Assembly (NCBI GenBank): GCA_021464415.1
Contig: CM038471.1
Span: 29,113,234 to 29,177,233 of the forward strand
From: Lonicera japonica
Lineage: Eukaryota > Streptophyta > Magnoliopsida > Dipsacales > Caprifoliaceae
DNA length: 64,000 bases
Direction of reading: 5' to 3'
A model generated the notes under the pieces. That model was given only the letters and a program-made list of their open reading frames with translations, had not been told where the DNA came from and did not search any database. Both the position numbers and the translations under genes were made by a program. Shown in pieces: positions 22,920 through 34,033 of this stretch (positions within the stretch are counted from its first letter, which is position 1; each line of letters begins with the position of its first letter).

Positions 22920-24452
22920 TGTAGACACCCCGATTCGTGACCCCCGCAAGAACCCTAACGACCTTCGAGAACTACTGTTTTTGGGCCCGGGACCCACCCG
23001 AGCACCCGAAACTATCCCGAAAAGGTTTGTTGGACAACAAACTTATTTTTAAGAGAGATTGTCGCACGACATATCACATATGTCGCGCGACAATCACTGA
23101 TATGTCGCGCGACAATCCCACTATGTCGCGCGACAATCCCCCTCTGCACCAGACCATCCACTCTCTGACACATCAGTCATTCAGAAACATCACTTCAGCC
23201 GTTTGTCGTGCGACATATACCCTTTTTGGGGAAGTGTCGCGCGACAATCTTCCCCGAGCAGTATAAATAGGCCAACACCCCCAAGGGTTCAAGCGGCAAC
23301 TGGGGATTGAAGAATTCTAAGTTTTAAATATGATTTTCTAGTCTTTTATTGAGCATTCTCTATTATCGTCTTATTTCGGAAGAATTATCGAATCTATTCT
23401 CGACACTCGACGTGTCCCGTCTCTGGAATCGAATTCTCGAAAATATCTGAAGAAGAAAAAGATTATCATCGCCGAAAATCGCTCCGCCGAATTATATTTT
23501 CTTTCTTATTATCATTCTCGTCGGGAAGGTAAAGAAAGTCTCTTCTAGTATTTAAACATTAAATATCTGTGTACTTGTTTCATTTCTGTTGTTTTGTCCA
23601 CGTTTTATTTGAATAAACTTATTGCCAAGTTACAAATAGTCTATCGTTTTCAAAACAAGAGACCCTGATAAAACCATTTGCAAAACCAGAAGAGTAATTA
23701 CATTACCATCCGGATAAAATCCTGTTTTCAAAATCCGGACCGGTAAAACTTACTTAGGAATTAAAAACCCGATATATCCTATCTGTTTCATAGATTGTGA
23801 TACGTCCGGTAGAACTCCCCTCAAGAGTTCCAATTCCATATTGAATTAGTTTCGATAAAAGATCCGAACTTCTTCCAAAACAAGTCAAAACCCGAAAAAA
23901 TTAGCATTATCCGAGAAATAATACGGGAAACTCCATCTCTAAAGAAAACAACTCTTGTCACTTGTATTTGCATTTCTCAAAACTAAAACTTCGGATCTCG
24001 GAACACAAATGTTTCTATCCCTTTCCCGTTTTTCCAAATTAGGGTTTTCATTTAGAAAGTAGTAGATTGTCAGTAAAAGCATCCAAGTTTTTCAACATAG
24101 AATAAACATATAAAAGACCATTAAAGACCGAAAGGGCGGAATGGGTGCTTAACACCTTCCCAAACCGAAATATAGTTTCCGAACCCTATAGAATCCTGGT
24201 TTCGTAGACAAACGTGTAAAAATAGGCTTAACTGTAGCATTTCCTCTTACACAACCATTTTTGTCCGTTTTCTCATAAAACGTACTGGCGACTCTGAAAG
24301 AACTCCTTCGCATCTAGAAATAGAACATAGGGACACCTGATATGAATCAACAAAGACACTCCAGCAAATGGGATGACGAAATCCGTTCCGACGTCCCAGA
24401 CGCCTAATCGAACGGGGACGAGACCCGGGGGTCGCATTTGCGGATTCTCACA
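22920..24452 (+). repeat. 5' LTR of retrotransposon A
   Basis: It starts TGTAGACACC, ends GATTCTCACA, and is followed by a primer-binding site. The promoter part holds six TGTCGCGCGACA-type palindromes (23060-23246) and TATAAATA at 23262-23269. Confidence 0.95.
23060..23269 (+). promoter_or_regulatory. LTR promoter: palindrome array and TATA box (A, 5' LTR)
   Basis: Palindromes TGTCGCGCGACA (or one-base variants) start at 23060 (variant GCAC), 23081, 23103, 23124, 23204 (variant GTGC) and 23235. The steps within clusters are 21, 22, 21 and 31 bp. The last copy starts 27 bp before TATAAATA at 23262. Every variant is a C-to-T change, on one strand or the other, at the central CpG. Confidence 0.85.
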
Positions 24453-24453
24453 G

Positions 24454-24472
24454 TGGCGACTCTGCTGGGGAC
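24454..24472 (+). other. Primer-binding site of A
   Basis: TGGCGACTCTGCTGGGGAC, one base after the LTR. It is identical in B. From memory this is the tRNA-Arg type used by Ogre elements; the tRNA match was not checked. Confidence 0.75.
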
Positions 24473-25215
24473 TGTTAGAAAACTAGACTCTTATATGTGG
24501 ACTTTTGTTTATCTGTTGAATACTTGCTTTTACTGCTTTCCCTACTTATGTTAATTGATTGAGAAGAAATATTTTTCTAAGAATGGGGGTTTTTCAAAAA
24601 TACGTAATCAAGATAATGATATTTGTAAAACCAGAACTTTCGAACTTTACACGCACTTTCACAAATCATGCATTGGTTCTACGAGTGTGAATTTACCCCA
24701 AACCCTCGGAAGTATTATAAGTGAGTAGGGAGTTGGCTTGCTTGGGCCAACATAAACCGAAAGCATTTACTTCCACTCTCCTTGGCCAAGTACGCCCCCG
24801 AGGTATATCGAGTGACGAGAACACTCACGTACCCGGGAAGTATATCAAAAGGCTCTTGCACGTACCCGCCCCTGGGGTATATCGCAAGGTCTTGCCAAAA
24901 AGGAGGGAGCCTGAAGCCTTAACCGTTCGTACACCTGCGCTGCATATAAGATCGAGTCGAGTTAAAACACTTGTCAAACAGCCGTAGGGGATGTACCACC
25001 TTACGGCTTACTTTCCAACACCTTTTAAAAAAAATCTGAGGCTCTTCTCGACAATTTTTAGTGGTTATTTTGGCAAAAATCGAGTCGCATCACAGTCTCC
25101 CTTCATCTTCGCCACGTGATTTCGTCTACAGTCGTGAAGCAACGACAGACTAGAAGGTTGGGCCGGTCGAGATTATACCAAAAGACTAGTAAGGCCAAGC
25201 ACACCTGAAATGACC
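24473..25215 (+). other. Untranslated leader of A
   Basis: Conserved between A and B. At 24780-24890 it has three copies of a motif like TACCC..GGGGTATATC, which may fold. The open frame at 24721-24987 begins with GTG, not ATG, so I do not call it a gene. Confidence 0.5.
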
Positions 25216-28043
25216 GATGAACGAGAGAACCGAAGACAGATCAGAGCCTAGCCGAGGCGTCTGCACCTCAGCCGACTTTAGCCAAGATGCATCGTTTATT
25301 AATGACCGTTAGCACGAATCTAGCGAGCCTCACAAACGAGCAACAGAATACCCGAGTTCGAGTAGAAGAGTTGTTAGTCGTACGAACCGCACCACCGGGG
25401 TTTGAACGACTACCACCGAATCGAGATCAAGGGCAGTCATCGCAAGTGCTCCCCCTGGTTCCAGGAACCAATCCCCCCCAAACGGGCCCCGTCATGGCCG
25501 GTCCCATTCAAACCGATCCCAACAATCAGAACCAATGGACCCCGAATTCAGGCCCCACTTACCAACAACAAGAGCCACCCATCATCTGGCCACAACCTCA
25601 GCAAGGCCTCGATCCCCAATACCAACCATGGCCACAAGTCCCCGCAAGACCTATTCCACTACCGGCCCCAGTAGCCCCTCCCAATGAATACCCAGACGTC
25701 AACCAACTCCGAGCAGTGTATGCAGAATCGGTTATAGCTCGGGAACAGCCCAACGAGGTGTCAAGAGAGAGCGAAGAGATGAAGAAACTGAAAGAGCAGA
25801 TGAAGGTTCTGCAAAGAGGGATTTCTCTGATAAAAGGGGCAGACGAGATTACAGATATGAATGCTTTCTCCATCTACCCAGAAGCAAGACTGCCTCAGGG
25901 ATTCAAGCTCCCTTCCATCACCAAATTCACAGGGACCACACCCCCCAAAACCCATCTTCAATCCTACATCAGATCCATGCAAGTATCTGGCTGTGGAGAG
26001 CCGGAGCTGGCTCAGGCCTTTCACATGACTCTCACGGGGGCTGCCCTGAGATGGTTTTTTGATTTGGAGAGACACCACACGAAAACTTGGGGGGATATCG
26101 TCAAGGAGTTCATGACCAAGTACGGGTCCAACGAGAATTTAAAAATTACCCGTAAACACCTAGAAATGGCCAAGCAAGGCGAGAAAGAGAGCTTCAGCGA
26201 CTTTGTCACCCGCTGGAGAGAAATGGCCTCCCAAATGTCCAAGCGGCCCGATAAAGAAGAACAGTTGGAGATCATACAGAAGAATTTTACTCCAGCTGTA
26301 TTGAACTGCATGGGAAAGCATGTATTCCCACACTTCAGAGCCCTGTTGAGTATGGGGTCACAAGTAGAGAAAGAATTGGCCAAGAAGGCAGAAACGGATA
26401 CCAAGAAAGCCTCTTACACCGGGAGAAAGACGGCCATTCCAGCCGTAAACCAACTGAGCTCATACCCGTATCAACAAAACTCATTTCAACAGTCACAACA
26501 AGTCCCTCCAATGAGTTGGCCTGCACAAGGAGACTCTTCGAGCACCGAGGCCAAGAAAAGGGGAAATTTTTGCACCCTTTCCACTACCCTGGTCAAAAGC
26601 CTGAAACTACTCCGAAAGGCCGGACTGATCACTCCACTCATCCCGCGCCCCCCACCAAACCCTATTCCCAGCACCTGGAGAATGAATGAGAACTGTGCAT
26701 ACCATCAAGCAGCGGGCTATGACACGGAATGCTGCTTGGCTCTTCGCCATCGTATCCAGGACCTTATTGAAGCCGGAACCATCCCCGCACCCGGCGGGCC
26801 CAATGTTACCAACAACCCCCTTCCCAATCATGCTCCACCTGCGGGAATTAATGCCTTAACCACTGATGAAGAAGGCTTTGACCCCGTAGGACTCATTTGG
26901 GATGACCCAGCTTATAAGGCACCCGTTATGCTACCAGCAAAGGCCCAAGTTGCCCCAGGCCTCAATCCAATAATCGACCAATGGATGGCTAAGATGAACT
27001 TCCTACCTGGGCAGGGCTTAGGAAAGACAAATCAGGGGATCTCGCAACCACTCATAATTAAAACCAATCCCGGAAAATCTGGGATAGGATGGACCCAAGA
27101 GAAGAAGGGACAGCCGTGGAAACCACGAGGCCCCCTTAAGGAGACAATATGTATGACAGAAACCTCCCCCGGGACTTTCGGTTGGTCGAAAGAGCCAGAG
27201 ACATCAAAAATCTCAGAGGGATCAGACCCAGCATCCCTTTGGATACAACAGATTACCCGCTCAGGAAGGGTATACCAGCCACCACCGATGGATGCCGAGA
27301 AATCACCACTTCCTAAGGAAATAGGAGAAGACCGGGTACTGGAACAGTTGAAGAAAACTCAGGCACACATCACTATTTGGGGCCTCTTGGTTGCCTCCAA
27401 ACCTCACAGGACCGCCTTCATCAAACTCCTAGACGAGGCCGTCATATCACTTGATTCCACACCAGAACAACTGCCAAACATGATTGGGTCATTCACAATC
27501 CAAAGAAGTCTGTCATTCTCAGATGAAGACTTATCTCCATTGGGAAGGAAACACAGCTTGGCCCTCCATATCACTGTCCGGACCCGAGGGAAAATATTGT
27601 CGCAAGTCCTCATCGACAATGGGTCAACCATAAACGTCTGTCCCTTGAAGACCGCCAGATGCTTGGGTATCTTGGATTCAGAGCTTTCCCCATCCGCCGT
27701 AACTGTCAGGGCCTATGATAACACCAGGAGAGCCGTTTTGGGTTCTCTAAAACTTGATCTCATGGTCGGTCCTGGAAACTTTCCAGCCGACTTTCAAATC
27801 ATAGACATTCCCTCCAGTTTTAACCTACTGTTGGGAAGGGCATGGCTACACGACGTAGGAGCACTCCCCTCCTCCTTACACCAAAAGATCAAGATACCAT
27901 TTGAAGGGAACATAATCACCGTCCAAGGGGATCCTGAAAGGACCTTGGCAGATCTAGAGTTACCTGTTTTGGGCATCGGGAGCCAGAGCATACAGTTGGG
28001 AGGCTTTTCTTACGAGCCTCAAGTACAAACTCTCAGCACCTAG
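25216..28043 (+). pseudogene. Gag and protease part of the polyprotein, copy A
   Basis: The start matching copy B is ATG at 25216, but a one-base loss soon after shifts the frame. The main open part runs from ATG 25287 (918 residues). In that frame the gag core (PF03732-like: AFHMTLTGAALRWF) is at about 240-345. A CxxH...C knuckle-like motif (C470, H473, C483) follows, then a G-patch-like segment at 563-602 (PGQGLGKTNQG). The aspartic protease has the DNGS active-site loop at 777-780. The frame ends at a TAG (28041-28043) where B has CAG, so C-to-T decay is likely. Gag would package the RNA and the protease would cut the polyprotein. Confidence 0.9.
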
Positions 28044-29721
28044 ATAATCAAGTATCTTCCCCCTGACAATATCCCCAGTCTCAACATCAAGATCACAAAC
28101 ATGTTGAGAATGATGAAATACTTACATGGAGCCAGTCTGGGAATGGGACAGCCAGGACTACTTCAAGCCTTGGAACCAGTAACGAGGTACGAAAGGGAAG
28201 GTTTGGGGTACCAACACACTGAAGAAGACAATCAAGAAAAAAAGGGGTCGAGGGCATCAATATCCGAGTTTCAGCTCTCTGAACGGTTTTTTTGTCAAAG
28301 AAGGAGAGGATTTCCCCTTTTGCGGCTTTCAGGAGCCTTGGAGAAACAGCAACGGAGAGAACCTTTCGGGATGGAAAATCTTCTATGAAGAGGACCTATA
28401 TATCAAGAAAAACATCGTACACAGTTTCTCTACCAAGTTGACAATCGGGCCGAAGGAAGAAAATGAAGACAAGAAAGATGAGGAGGAACAAATGATCGGA
28501 GATCTTTTTGACATCATGGCTTTGGGGGATAACGAGCCAAGAGGCGACCCTGTACACTTGATATACGCTGACCCGGACTACCAAGAAAAGGGGGGAAAGA
28601 GTGAATTTGTAAGGGTGAAAGATAAGAGTGAGGGTAAGGTTAGGAAGGAGTCGCTCCTAAATGAACTTTTTAAACTTGTACCTGTAAACACTATTATCAA
28701 TGAAGAAAACTCTATTTTGCGTTATCCTGTTATTTTTAATTCTGTAATTGCTTATATGGAGTTGGAAAGATTGAATGAACACCCTGAACGGGAGGAGCAG
28801 CGTATACAGAGCGAGAAAGGAGACACTCTTGTAATTAACCTCGGGACAGAAGAGGAAAGAAGAGAGGTCCGCATTGGGGCAAGTCTAAGTGAGACAGAAA
28901 GGGAGGAATTCACGCAAACTCTGAAAGAGTACGTGGATGTCTTCGCCTAGTCTTATGCGGATATGCCAGGTTTGAACAGTCAGATAATCATGCACGAGAT
29001 ACACACCAAGCCAGAATTTAGGCCCGTCAAGCAGAAGTTGAGAAAACTTACGCCAGAATGGTCCTTAAAGGTGAAAGAAGAAGTGATGAAACAATTGAGT
29101 GTGGGTTTCTTAAGGGTGATCGAATACCCTTCGTGGTTAGCCAACATTGTGCCCGTTCCAAAGACAAATGGGAAAGTCCGCATGTGTGTGGATTATCGAG
29201 ATCTTAACAAAGCTTGCCCAAAAGATGATTTCCCATTACCCAACATCGATTTGATAGTGGATAATACTGCCAACCACGCCCTAAAGTCATTTGTGGATGG
29301 TTTCGCCGGGTATAACCAGATCAAGATGCACCCGGATCACCAGGAGAAAACAGCATTCATCACACCGTGGGGGACATACTGCTACACCGTTATGCCATTC
29401 GGGCTGAAAAACGCCGGGGCAACGTATCAGAGGGCAGCTTCCGCTATTTTCCACAATGTGATCCACAAAGAAGTAAAGGTGTATGTGGACGACATGATAA
29501 TCAAATCAAAGGAGAGGGAAGGCCACGTACCAGCCCTGCAAGCTTTCTTTGATCGGCTCCGCCAGTATCAAATGAGACTCAATCCGCATAAATGTGTGTT
29601 CGAGGTAAGCAAGGGAAAACTCCTGGGCTATGTTGTCAGTAAAAAGGGAATCGAGGTAGACCCTGCCAAAGTTCGAGCTATCCAAGACATGCCCGAGCCT
29701 CGTACCGAGAAAGAAGTCTGA
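28044..29721 (+). pseudogene. Second G-patch and reverse transcriptase, copy A
   Basis: After the TAG at 28041 the same protein continues. A second G-patch-like segment lies at about 28100-28210 (MMKYL...GLGMGQPG, REGLGYQ). A one-base shift in the A/G run near 28240 is followed by a charged linker. A stop at 28948-28950 stands where B has Trp. Then comes the reverse transcriptase from 28963 with KVRMCVDYRDLNKA, MPFGLKNAGATYQR and the catalytic YVDD at 29482-29493. TGA at 29719 replaces an Arg codon. The domain would copy RNA into DNA in virus-like particles but cannot be made whole from this copy. Confidence 0.92.
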
Positions 29722-30760
29722 GGATTTTTGGGTAATTTGCAGTACATTAGCAGGTTCATTTCTCAGCTTACTCAAACTTGCGAACCCATCTTCCAACTCC
29801 TGAGGAAGTCTTCACCAGGAGAATGGGACGATCAGTGCCAAGAAGCTTTTGATAAGATAAAAGACTACCTCTCCAGCCCCCCAGTATTAGCCCCACCACA
29901 AACCGGACTACCATTAATTTTATACCTAACCGTCACTGATTCAGCCGCGGGAGCCATGCTAGCCCAACACCTGACCGATACCTGGAAAGAGCAGGCCATC
30001 TATTACATCAGCAAGAAGCTGTCCCCGTTTGAGATAAACTACACACCATTGGAGAAATCATGCACCGCTCTCGTCTGGGTAACACAGAAACTACGGCACT
30101 ACATGCTAGTTTTCTCAGTCATCCTGGCATTACGAATTGATCTGTTAAAATACCTCTTCGAGAAACCAGCTCTCTCGAACCGAATGGAAAAATAGTTATT
30201 TCTACTCTCCGAATTCGACATCACCTACATGACCCAGAAAGCAGTCAAAGGCAAGATCATAGCTGATTACCTGGCCCATAATCCGATATTGGGAGACATG
30301 CTAGAAGAAGCCGAGTTCCCAGACGAAACCATCATGAATGTCGAGATCAATGAGGAATGGAAATTGTACTTCGACAGGGCCGCCAACCAGAATGGAAATG
30401 GGATAGGCATCCTGTTAGTCTCTCCAGACCAAACTCACTCACCGGTATCATATCGTCTAAATTTCTTCTGCACCAACAACATGGCCGAATATGAAGCCTG
30501 CATACTCGGGTTAGAGATTGCTCTCCAAAGGGGAATAAAGAGAATACAGGTATACAGAGATTCAGCACTAGTGGTCCACCAAGTTCTGAAGGAATGGAAA
30601 ATCAGAGATGAGAAATTAGTCCCTTACCTTGCCCGACTGAAGGATGTCGCGGGAAAATTCGAGCATGCGGAGTTTTACTATGTCCCCAGGTCTCAGAATA
30701 GTTTTGCTGACGCACTGGCAACCCTGGCATCTATAATTGATATCCCGGAGGGGATGGAAG
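29722..30760 (+). pseudogene. Connection/RNase H and second (archaeal-type) RNase H, copy A
   Basis: The frame from 29728 has GFLGNLQYISRF and the usual Ty3/gypsy RNase H (LILYLTVTDSAAGAMLAQ), interrupted by TAG at 30193-30195 where B has Trp. From 30340 a second RNase H follows: LYFDRAANQNGNGIG, NNMAEYEACILGL, VYRDSALVV and RSQNSFADALA. Such an extra domain marks the Tat lineage. In A both glycines beside the catalytic Asp residues (YFDG, YGDS in B) have become Arg, each a G-to-A change. Confidence 0.9.
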
Positions 30761-32094
30761 AAATAACTCTTACAGTACAAAAGAAAGCAGGACCATCACA
30801 CTGCATGGCCTTGGAGGTAGAGAATGAAGAGGAAGGGGACTCGACCACTTGGTTTTACGAAATCTGGAACCTGTTGAAAAATCACCAATATCCCGAGCAA
30901 ACAGACAAGAAAACACGGGTCACACTCAGGAGATTAGCATCCGGGTTCATACTTTGTACCGGCAGGCTATATAAGAGGAACTACGACGGGACCCATCTCC
31001 AATGCCTCACCGAAGAAGAATCAGTCAGAATGATGGATCAGATACATAGGGGCGATTGCGGACCTCATATGAGCGGACATACACTTGCCCGCAAAATCAT
31101 CAGACAAGGTTATTTCTGGTCTACCCTGCAAACTGACTGCGCTAACCACGTACGCCGTTGTCACAAGTGCCAAATTTATGCTAAATCCCAAAAGCTTCCT
31201 CCAAAAGAGTTGTACAACATGACTGCTCCCTGGCCTTTCGCAACCTGGGAAATCGACGTCATTGGGAAGATCTCGCCCAAAGCCAGCAACGGCCATGAAT
31301 CCATACTAGTGGCCATCGACTACTTCACCAAATGGGTAGAAGCCGAGTTTTTCCAAACCCTTGATGCCAAAAATGTTGCCCGATTTATCAAAAAGAATAT
31401 TGTCTGTCGGTATGGGGTCCCACACGATATCATCTCGGATAACGGCACCCACTTCGAAGGAGAAGCTAATACAGTCATGAAAGAATATGGTATTACCCAA
31501 CACAGGTCTTCGCCATACAGGCCACAAACCAATGGGGCAGTTGAAGCCGCCAACAAGAATATGAAGAATATCCTAAGCAAGATGACCGACACCTTCCGGG
31601 ACTAGCCGAAAAAATTACCATATGCATTGTGGGGATACCGCACCACCGAGAGGGTCTCCACCAGGGCAACCCCGTTTTCTCTTACATACGGGATGGAAGC
31701 AGTCCTCCCTGTTGAGTTAGAAGTCCCCTCCCTCAGAGTAATGCTAGAGAATCAAGTCAATGAACTGGAGTGGGTCCAGGCACGTTATAACGAGCTAGCC
31801 CTACTGGATGAAAAGAGATTGAAGGCCGCGTACCACCATCAAGGGTATCAGAAGAGAATTGCCCAAGCATTTAACCAGAAAATGAGGACTCGGGGTATCA
31901 ATGAGAACGATATCGTATTGAAAGAAATTCGAGAGCCAGCCAGAGATCCGAGGGGTAAGTTTGGGCAGAAGTGGACAGGGCCGTATATCGTCAAAGAAAT
32001 CGATACAGGGGGTGCCGCTATACTCGTTGATTTGGATGGACAGTTACTGCATTCTCCGGTCAACATGGATCGACTGAAGAAGTATTATCAATAG
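30761..32094 (+). pseudogene. Integrase, copy A
   Basis: An HHCC zinc-binding domain (H..GPHMSGH, CHKC) at about 31040-31170 is followed by the DDE catalytic core: ATWEIDVIG, then IISDNGTHFEG, then NGAVEAANKN. A TAG at 31603-31605 replaces Trp. The tail has RGKFGQKWTGPYIV, a GPY/F-like module, and ends at TAG 32092-32094. Integrase inserts the cDNA and makes the 5-bp target duplication seen at both elements. Apart from the one stop the domain is complete, unlike copy B's. Confidence 0.92.
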
Positions 32095-32315
32095 GTGTAA
32101 CATGTAAGACAAGAACTACGTAAACCTGAGCCCCAACAAAAATTATGTTGTTCTGAAAAAATTAAAAAGGGGAACGTAGGCAACCTGAGAAGTGACTTCA
32201 GGCCCGGTTTAAACTTTGTAAAGAAATTTATTTCTCATAAGCAGTCCTTCATATATTATTAAAAGGTGGTTCAGAACACCGGAAGTTACAAAGGAGATAC
32301 AACATACAGAAGAGA
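32095..32315. terminator. Convergent gap between pol and antisense gene 1 (A)
   Basis: The 221 bp separate the 3' ends of pol (plus) and the antisense gene (minus). The AT-rich part at 32219-32275 probably holds poly(A) signals: on the minus strand it has AATAAATTTC and AATAATATATG. No reading frame is conserved here. Confidence 0.4.
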
Positions 32316-33572
32316 CTAATCCTTAGGGGTTGGCCACACTGGGTCCTCGGTGGCCAAATCGATTCGAGCCTCGTCCAAAATCTGGTACGCAAAAACAATG
32401 TTATCATCAGTGGCCTCAGTATCCATGAATCGGAACCACTCCATTTGAAGGGGGTCATCAATCAGTTCTCCTTCCAGAGATTGCCAGCAAGAGCGGATAA
32501 TGTCAGCCCGGAGGGGTCGGGTAATACCGAAACGGCCACAGTTGAATTGATGAGTCAGTCGAGCACGCCACATCATCTCTACCGATAAAGAAACATGTGG
32601 GGTCACAAATTTAGACTCAGAGGAGAAGTTGTTTAGACCAAGGGGAACCTCCTGAGGAACGTTAAACTGCCGAAGAAGACGTCCTGGGAGATAAAAGGAG
32701 GAAAACCAAAGCCCGCGAAGCCGGACATAGTTCTGACCACCTGTACTAAGCACCATCTCCCTCAGCATCCACCAAGGAATGTTCCACCGGATAGCCCGAA
32801 AGTTCTCCGAAAACCACACCGTCCAATCAGAGGAAGACATGGTCAAAGCTCCAAAGAAGGGACGGTGAAAGAAATGCGTCAGATTATTGAGCCGAACCCC
32901 ATTGAAGCCTACCGATTGGAAGCGCTCCAGCAGCCACATGTATAATAAACGTGGACTCCCCCTGAAAAAGGGTGAAGCCCCCCTTTGAACATCATCAAGA
33001 CCATTCAAAGTCTCCGCAAGAATAATCGGCACTATAGACTCCCCATTTCTAGCCTGGTAAATCAAACTCAGAATAGTCGGATCAACACGGGAGGAACTCG
33101 TCACTAGCAACATATCAGAAATAAGGCAGATCAGGGCCGCCGTAGTACGCCCCACGCCGTAAGAAGCTCTCTCTTCGTGACGATTAAAGAACCTCACCAT
33201 TTTGTGGAGATCAAGAAGCCCGTCGTTAATGAAACCATCACAGGCCGCTTGGGGAATAGCTAACAGAGCAATCAGCATATCCCGAGGACCGATTTCTTCT
33301 ATGGGAACTTCCATTTGGAGACGAACGTCCAAACGCAACAGCCAAGAAAACTCCTCATAAGTCGGACAAAGCTCATCTAGTCCAAAGCGAAAAAGATGGT
33401 CCGCAGGACTCCAGAAATACAAAGCACCTAACAGAAAGGAAAAGTCGATCGGACGATGGCACCAGCCCGCTAAAGGGCTAAAAGCACCGAAGTTCAAACC
33501 ATTTTCAGAAGATATCAAAGCATCTCGGGCATTGACATAAGAAAAATTAGATTTTGTGCGATAAGAAGACAT
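32316..33572 (-). CDS. Antisense gene 1: 418-residue plant-mobile-domain/DUF7745-like protein (copy A)
   Basis: The frame is intact from ATG 33572-33570 (MSSYRT) to the stop at 32316, exactly the same length as in B. Recognisable blocks are DELCPTYEEFSWLL near residue 70, LYQARNGESIVPIILAETL-like text near 175 and SPRLLYMWLLERF near 210. These resemble the plant mobile domain/DUF7745 family carried by retrotransposons and some host genes. No catalytic motif is evident. It has its own TATA box (33618-33611, minus strand) and two TGTCGCGCGACA sites upstream. Longer in-frame sequence before this ATG lies in the promoter, so I reject the longer start. The function is unknown; a DNA-binding or regulatory role is inference. 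Confidence 0.85.
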   Translation of the reverse strand: MSSYRTKSNFSYVNARDALISSENGLNFGAFSPLAGWCHRPIDFSFLLGALYFWSPADHLFRFGLDELCPTYEEFSWLLRLDVRLQMEVPIEEIGPRDMLIALLAIPQAACDGFINDGLLDLHKMVRFFNRHEERASYGVGRTTAALICLISDMLLVTSSSRVDPTILSLIYQARNGESIVPIILAETLNGLDDVQRGASPFFRGSPRLLYMWLLERFQSVGFNGVRLNNLTHFFHRPFFGALTMSSSDWTVWFSENFRAIRWNIPWWMLREMVLSTGGQNYVRLRGLWFSSFYLPGRLLRQFNVPQEVPLGLNNFSSESKFVTPHVSLSVEMMWRARLTHQFNCGRFGITRPLRADIIRSCWQSLEGELIDDPLQMEWFRFMDTEATDDNIVFAYQILDEARIDLATEDPVWPTPKD

Positions 33573-33610
33573 TTTGGGAAAGTGTGGGGATAAAGGAAGG
33601 AAGATGGGTG

Positions 33611-33688
33611 TATTTATAGCAAAAAAGAGGGTCATGTGCCTATTTGTCGCGCGACAAACCCCTGTCCAGGAGGGATTGTCGCGCGACA
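33611..33688 (-). promoter_or_regulatory. Promoter of antisense gene 1 (A): two palindromes and TATA
   Basis: TGTCGCGCGACA at 33645-33656 and 33677-33688 (32 bp apart). The TATA box on the minus strand is TATAAATA (33618-33611), starting 38 bp from the start of the nearer palindrome. The ATG follows about 40 bp further on. Confidence 0.8.
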
Positions 33689-33699
33689 AACCCATTTAG

Positions 33700-34033
33700 G
33701 GTCACCTTATTTTTGTTTTCTTTACACATAACAGTTATTTTTGCCAAAAGAATTATTTCTGGATGCTTTCTTGTTTTCACTTTGTTCTTTTGCAGGAAAC
33801 ATAAGTATCACTACGCTAACAAGGTATGGCTTCTAAAATCGCCGACCCATGTATATATATATGTATATATCTTTCACAGACAAAGAATAAAAGTATAATC
33901 AGACACAGATAAAGATATTTTATAAATCCAATAAAAAAACAATTTTTAAGACTAAATATCTGTCTAAACATGTCTAAATAAATACATATCTGTCCAAAAT
34001 AACACTAAATGCAGAAAGGGAAAGCTAATCTAC
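33700..34033. other. Spacer between antisense genes 1 and 2 (A)
   Basis: AT-rich, with a (TA)n stretch at 33850-33870. No reading frame is conserved with B. It is the region just after antisense gene 2 (minus strand) and upstream of the gene 1 promoter. Confidence 0.5.

Noticed and set aside
23060..23246. Plain auxin-response (TGTC) or CAMTA (CGCG) sites as a full explanation
   Set aside because: The half-sites do resemble both, and a host factor remains possible. But these factors alone do not explain a fixed 12-bp palindrome with helical spacing at three promoters of one element.
24721..24987. Conserved 88-codon open frame upstream of gag
   Set aside because: It starts with GTG, not ATG. 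Similarity between A and B is explained by conservation of the whole leader.
33573..33695. Longer 459-residue start for antisense gene 1 in A
   Set aside because: The extra N-terminus covers the TATA box and palindrome and is not conserved in B.
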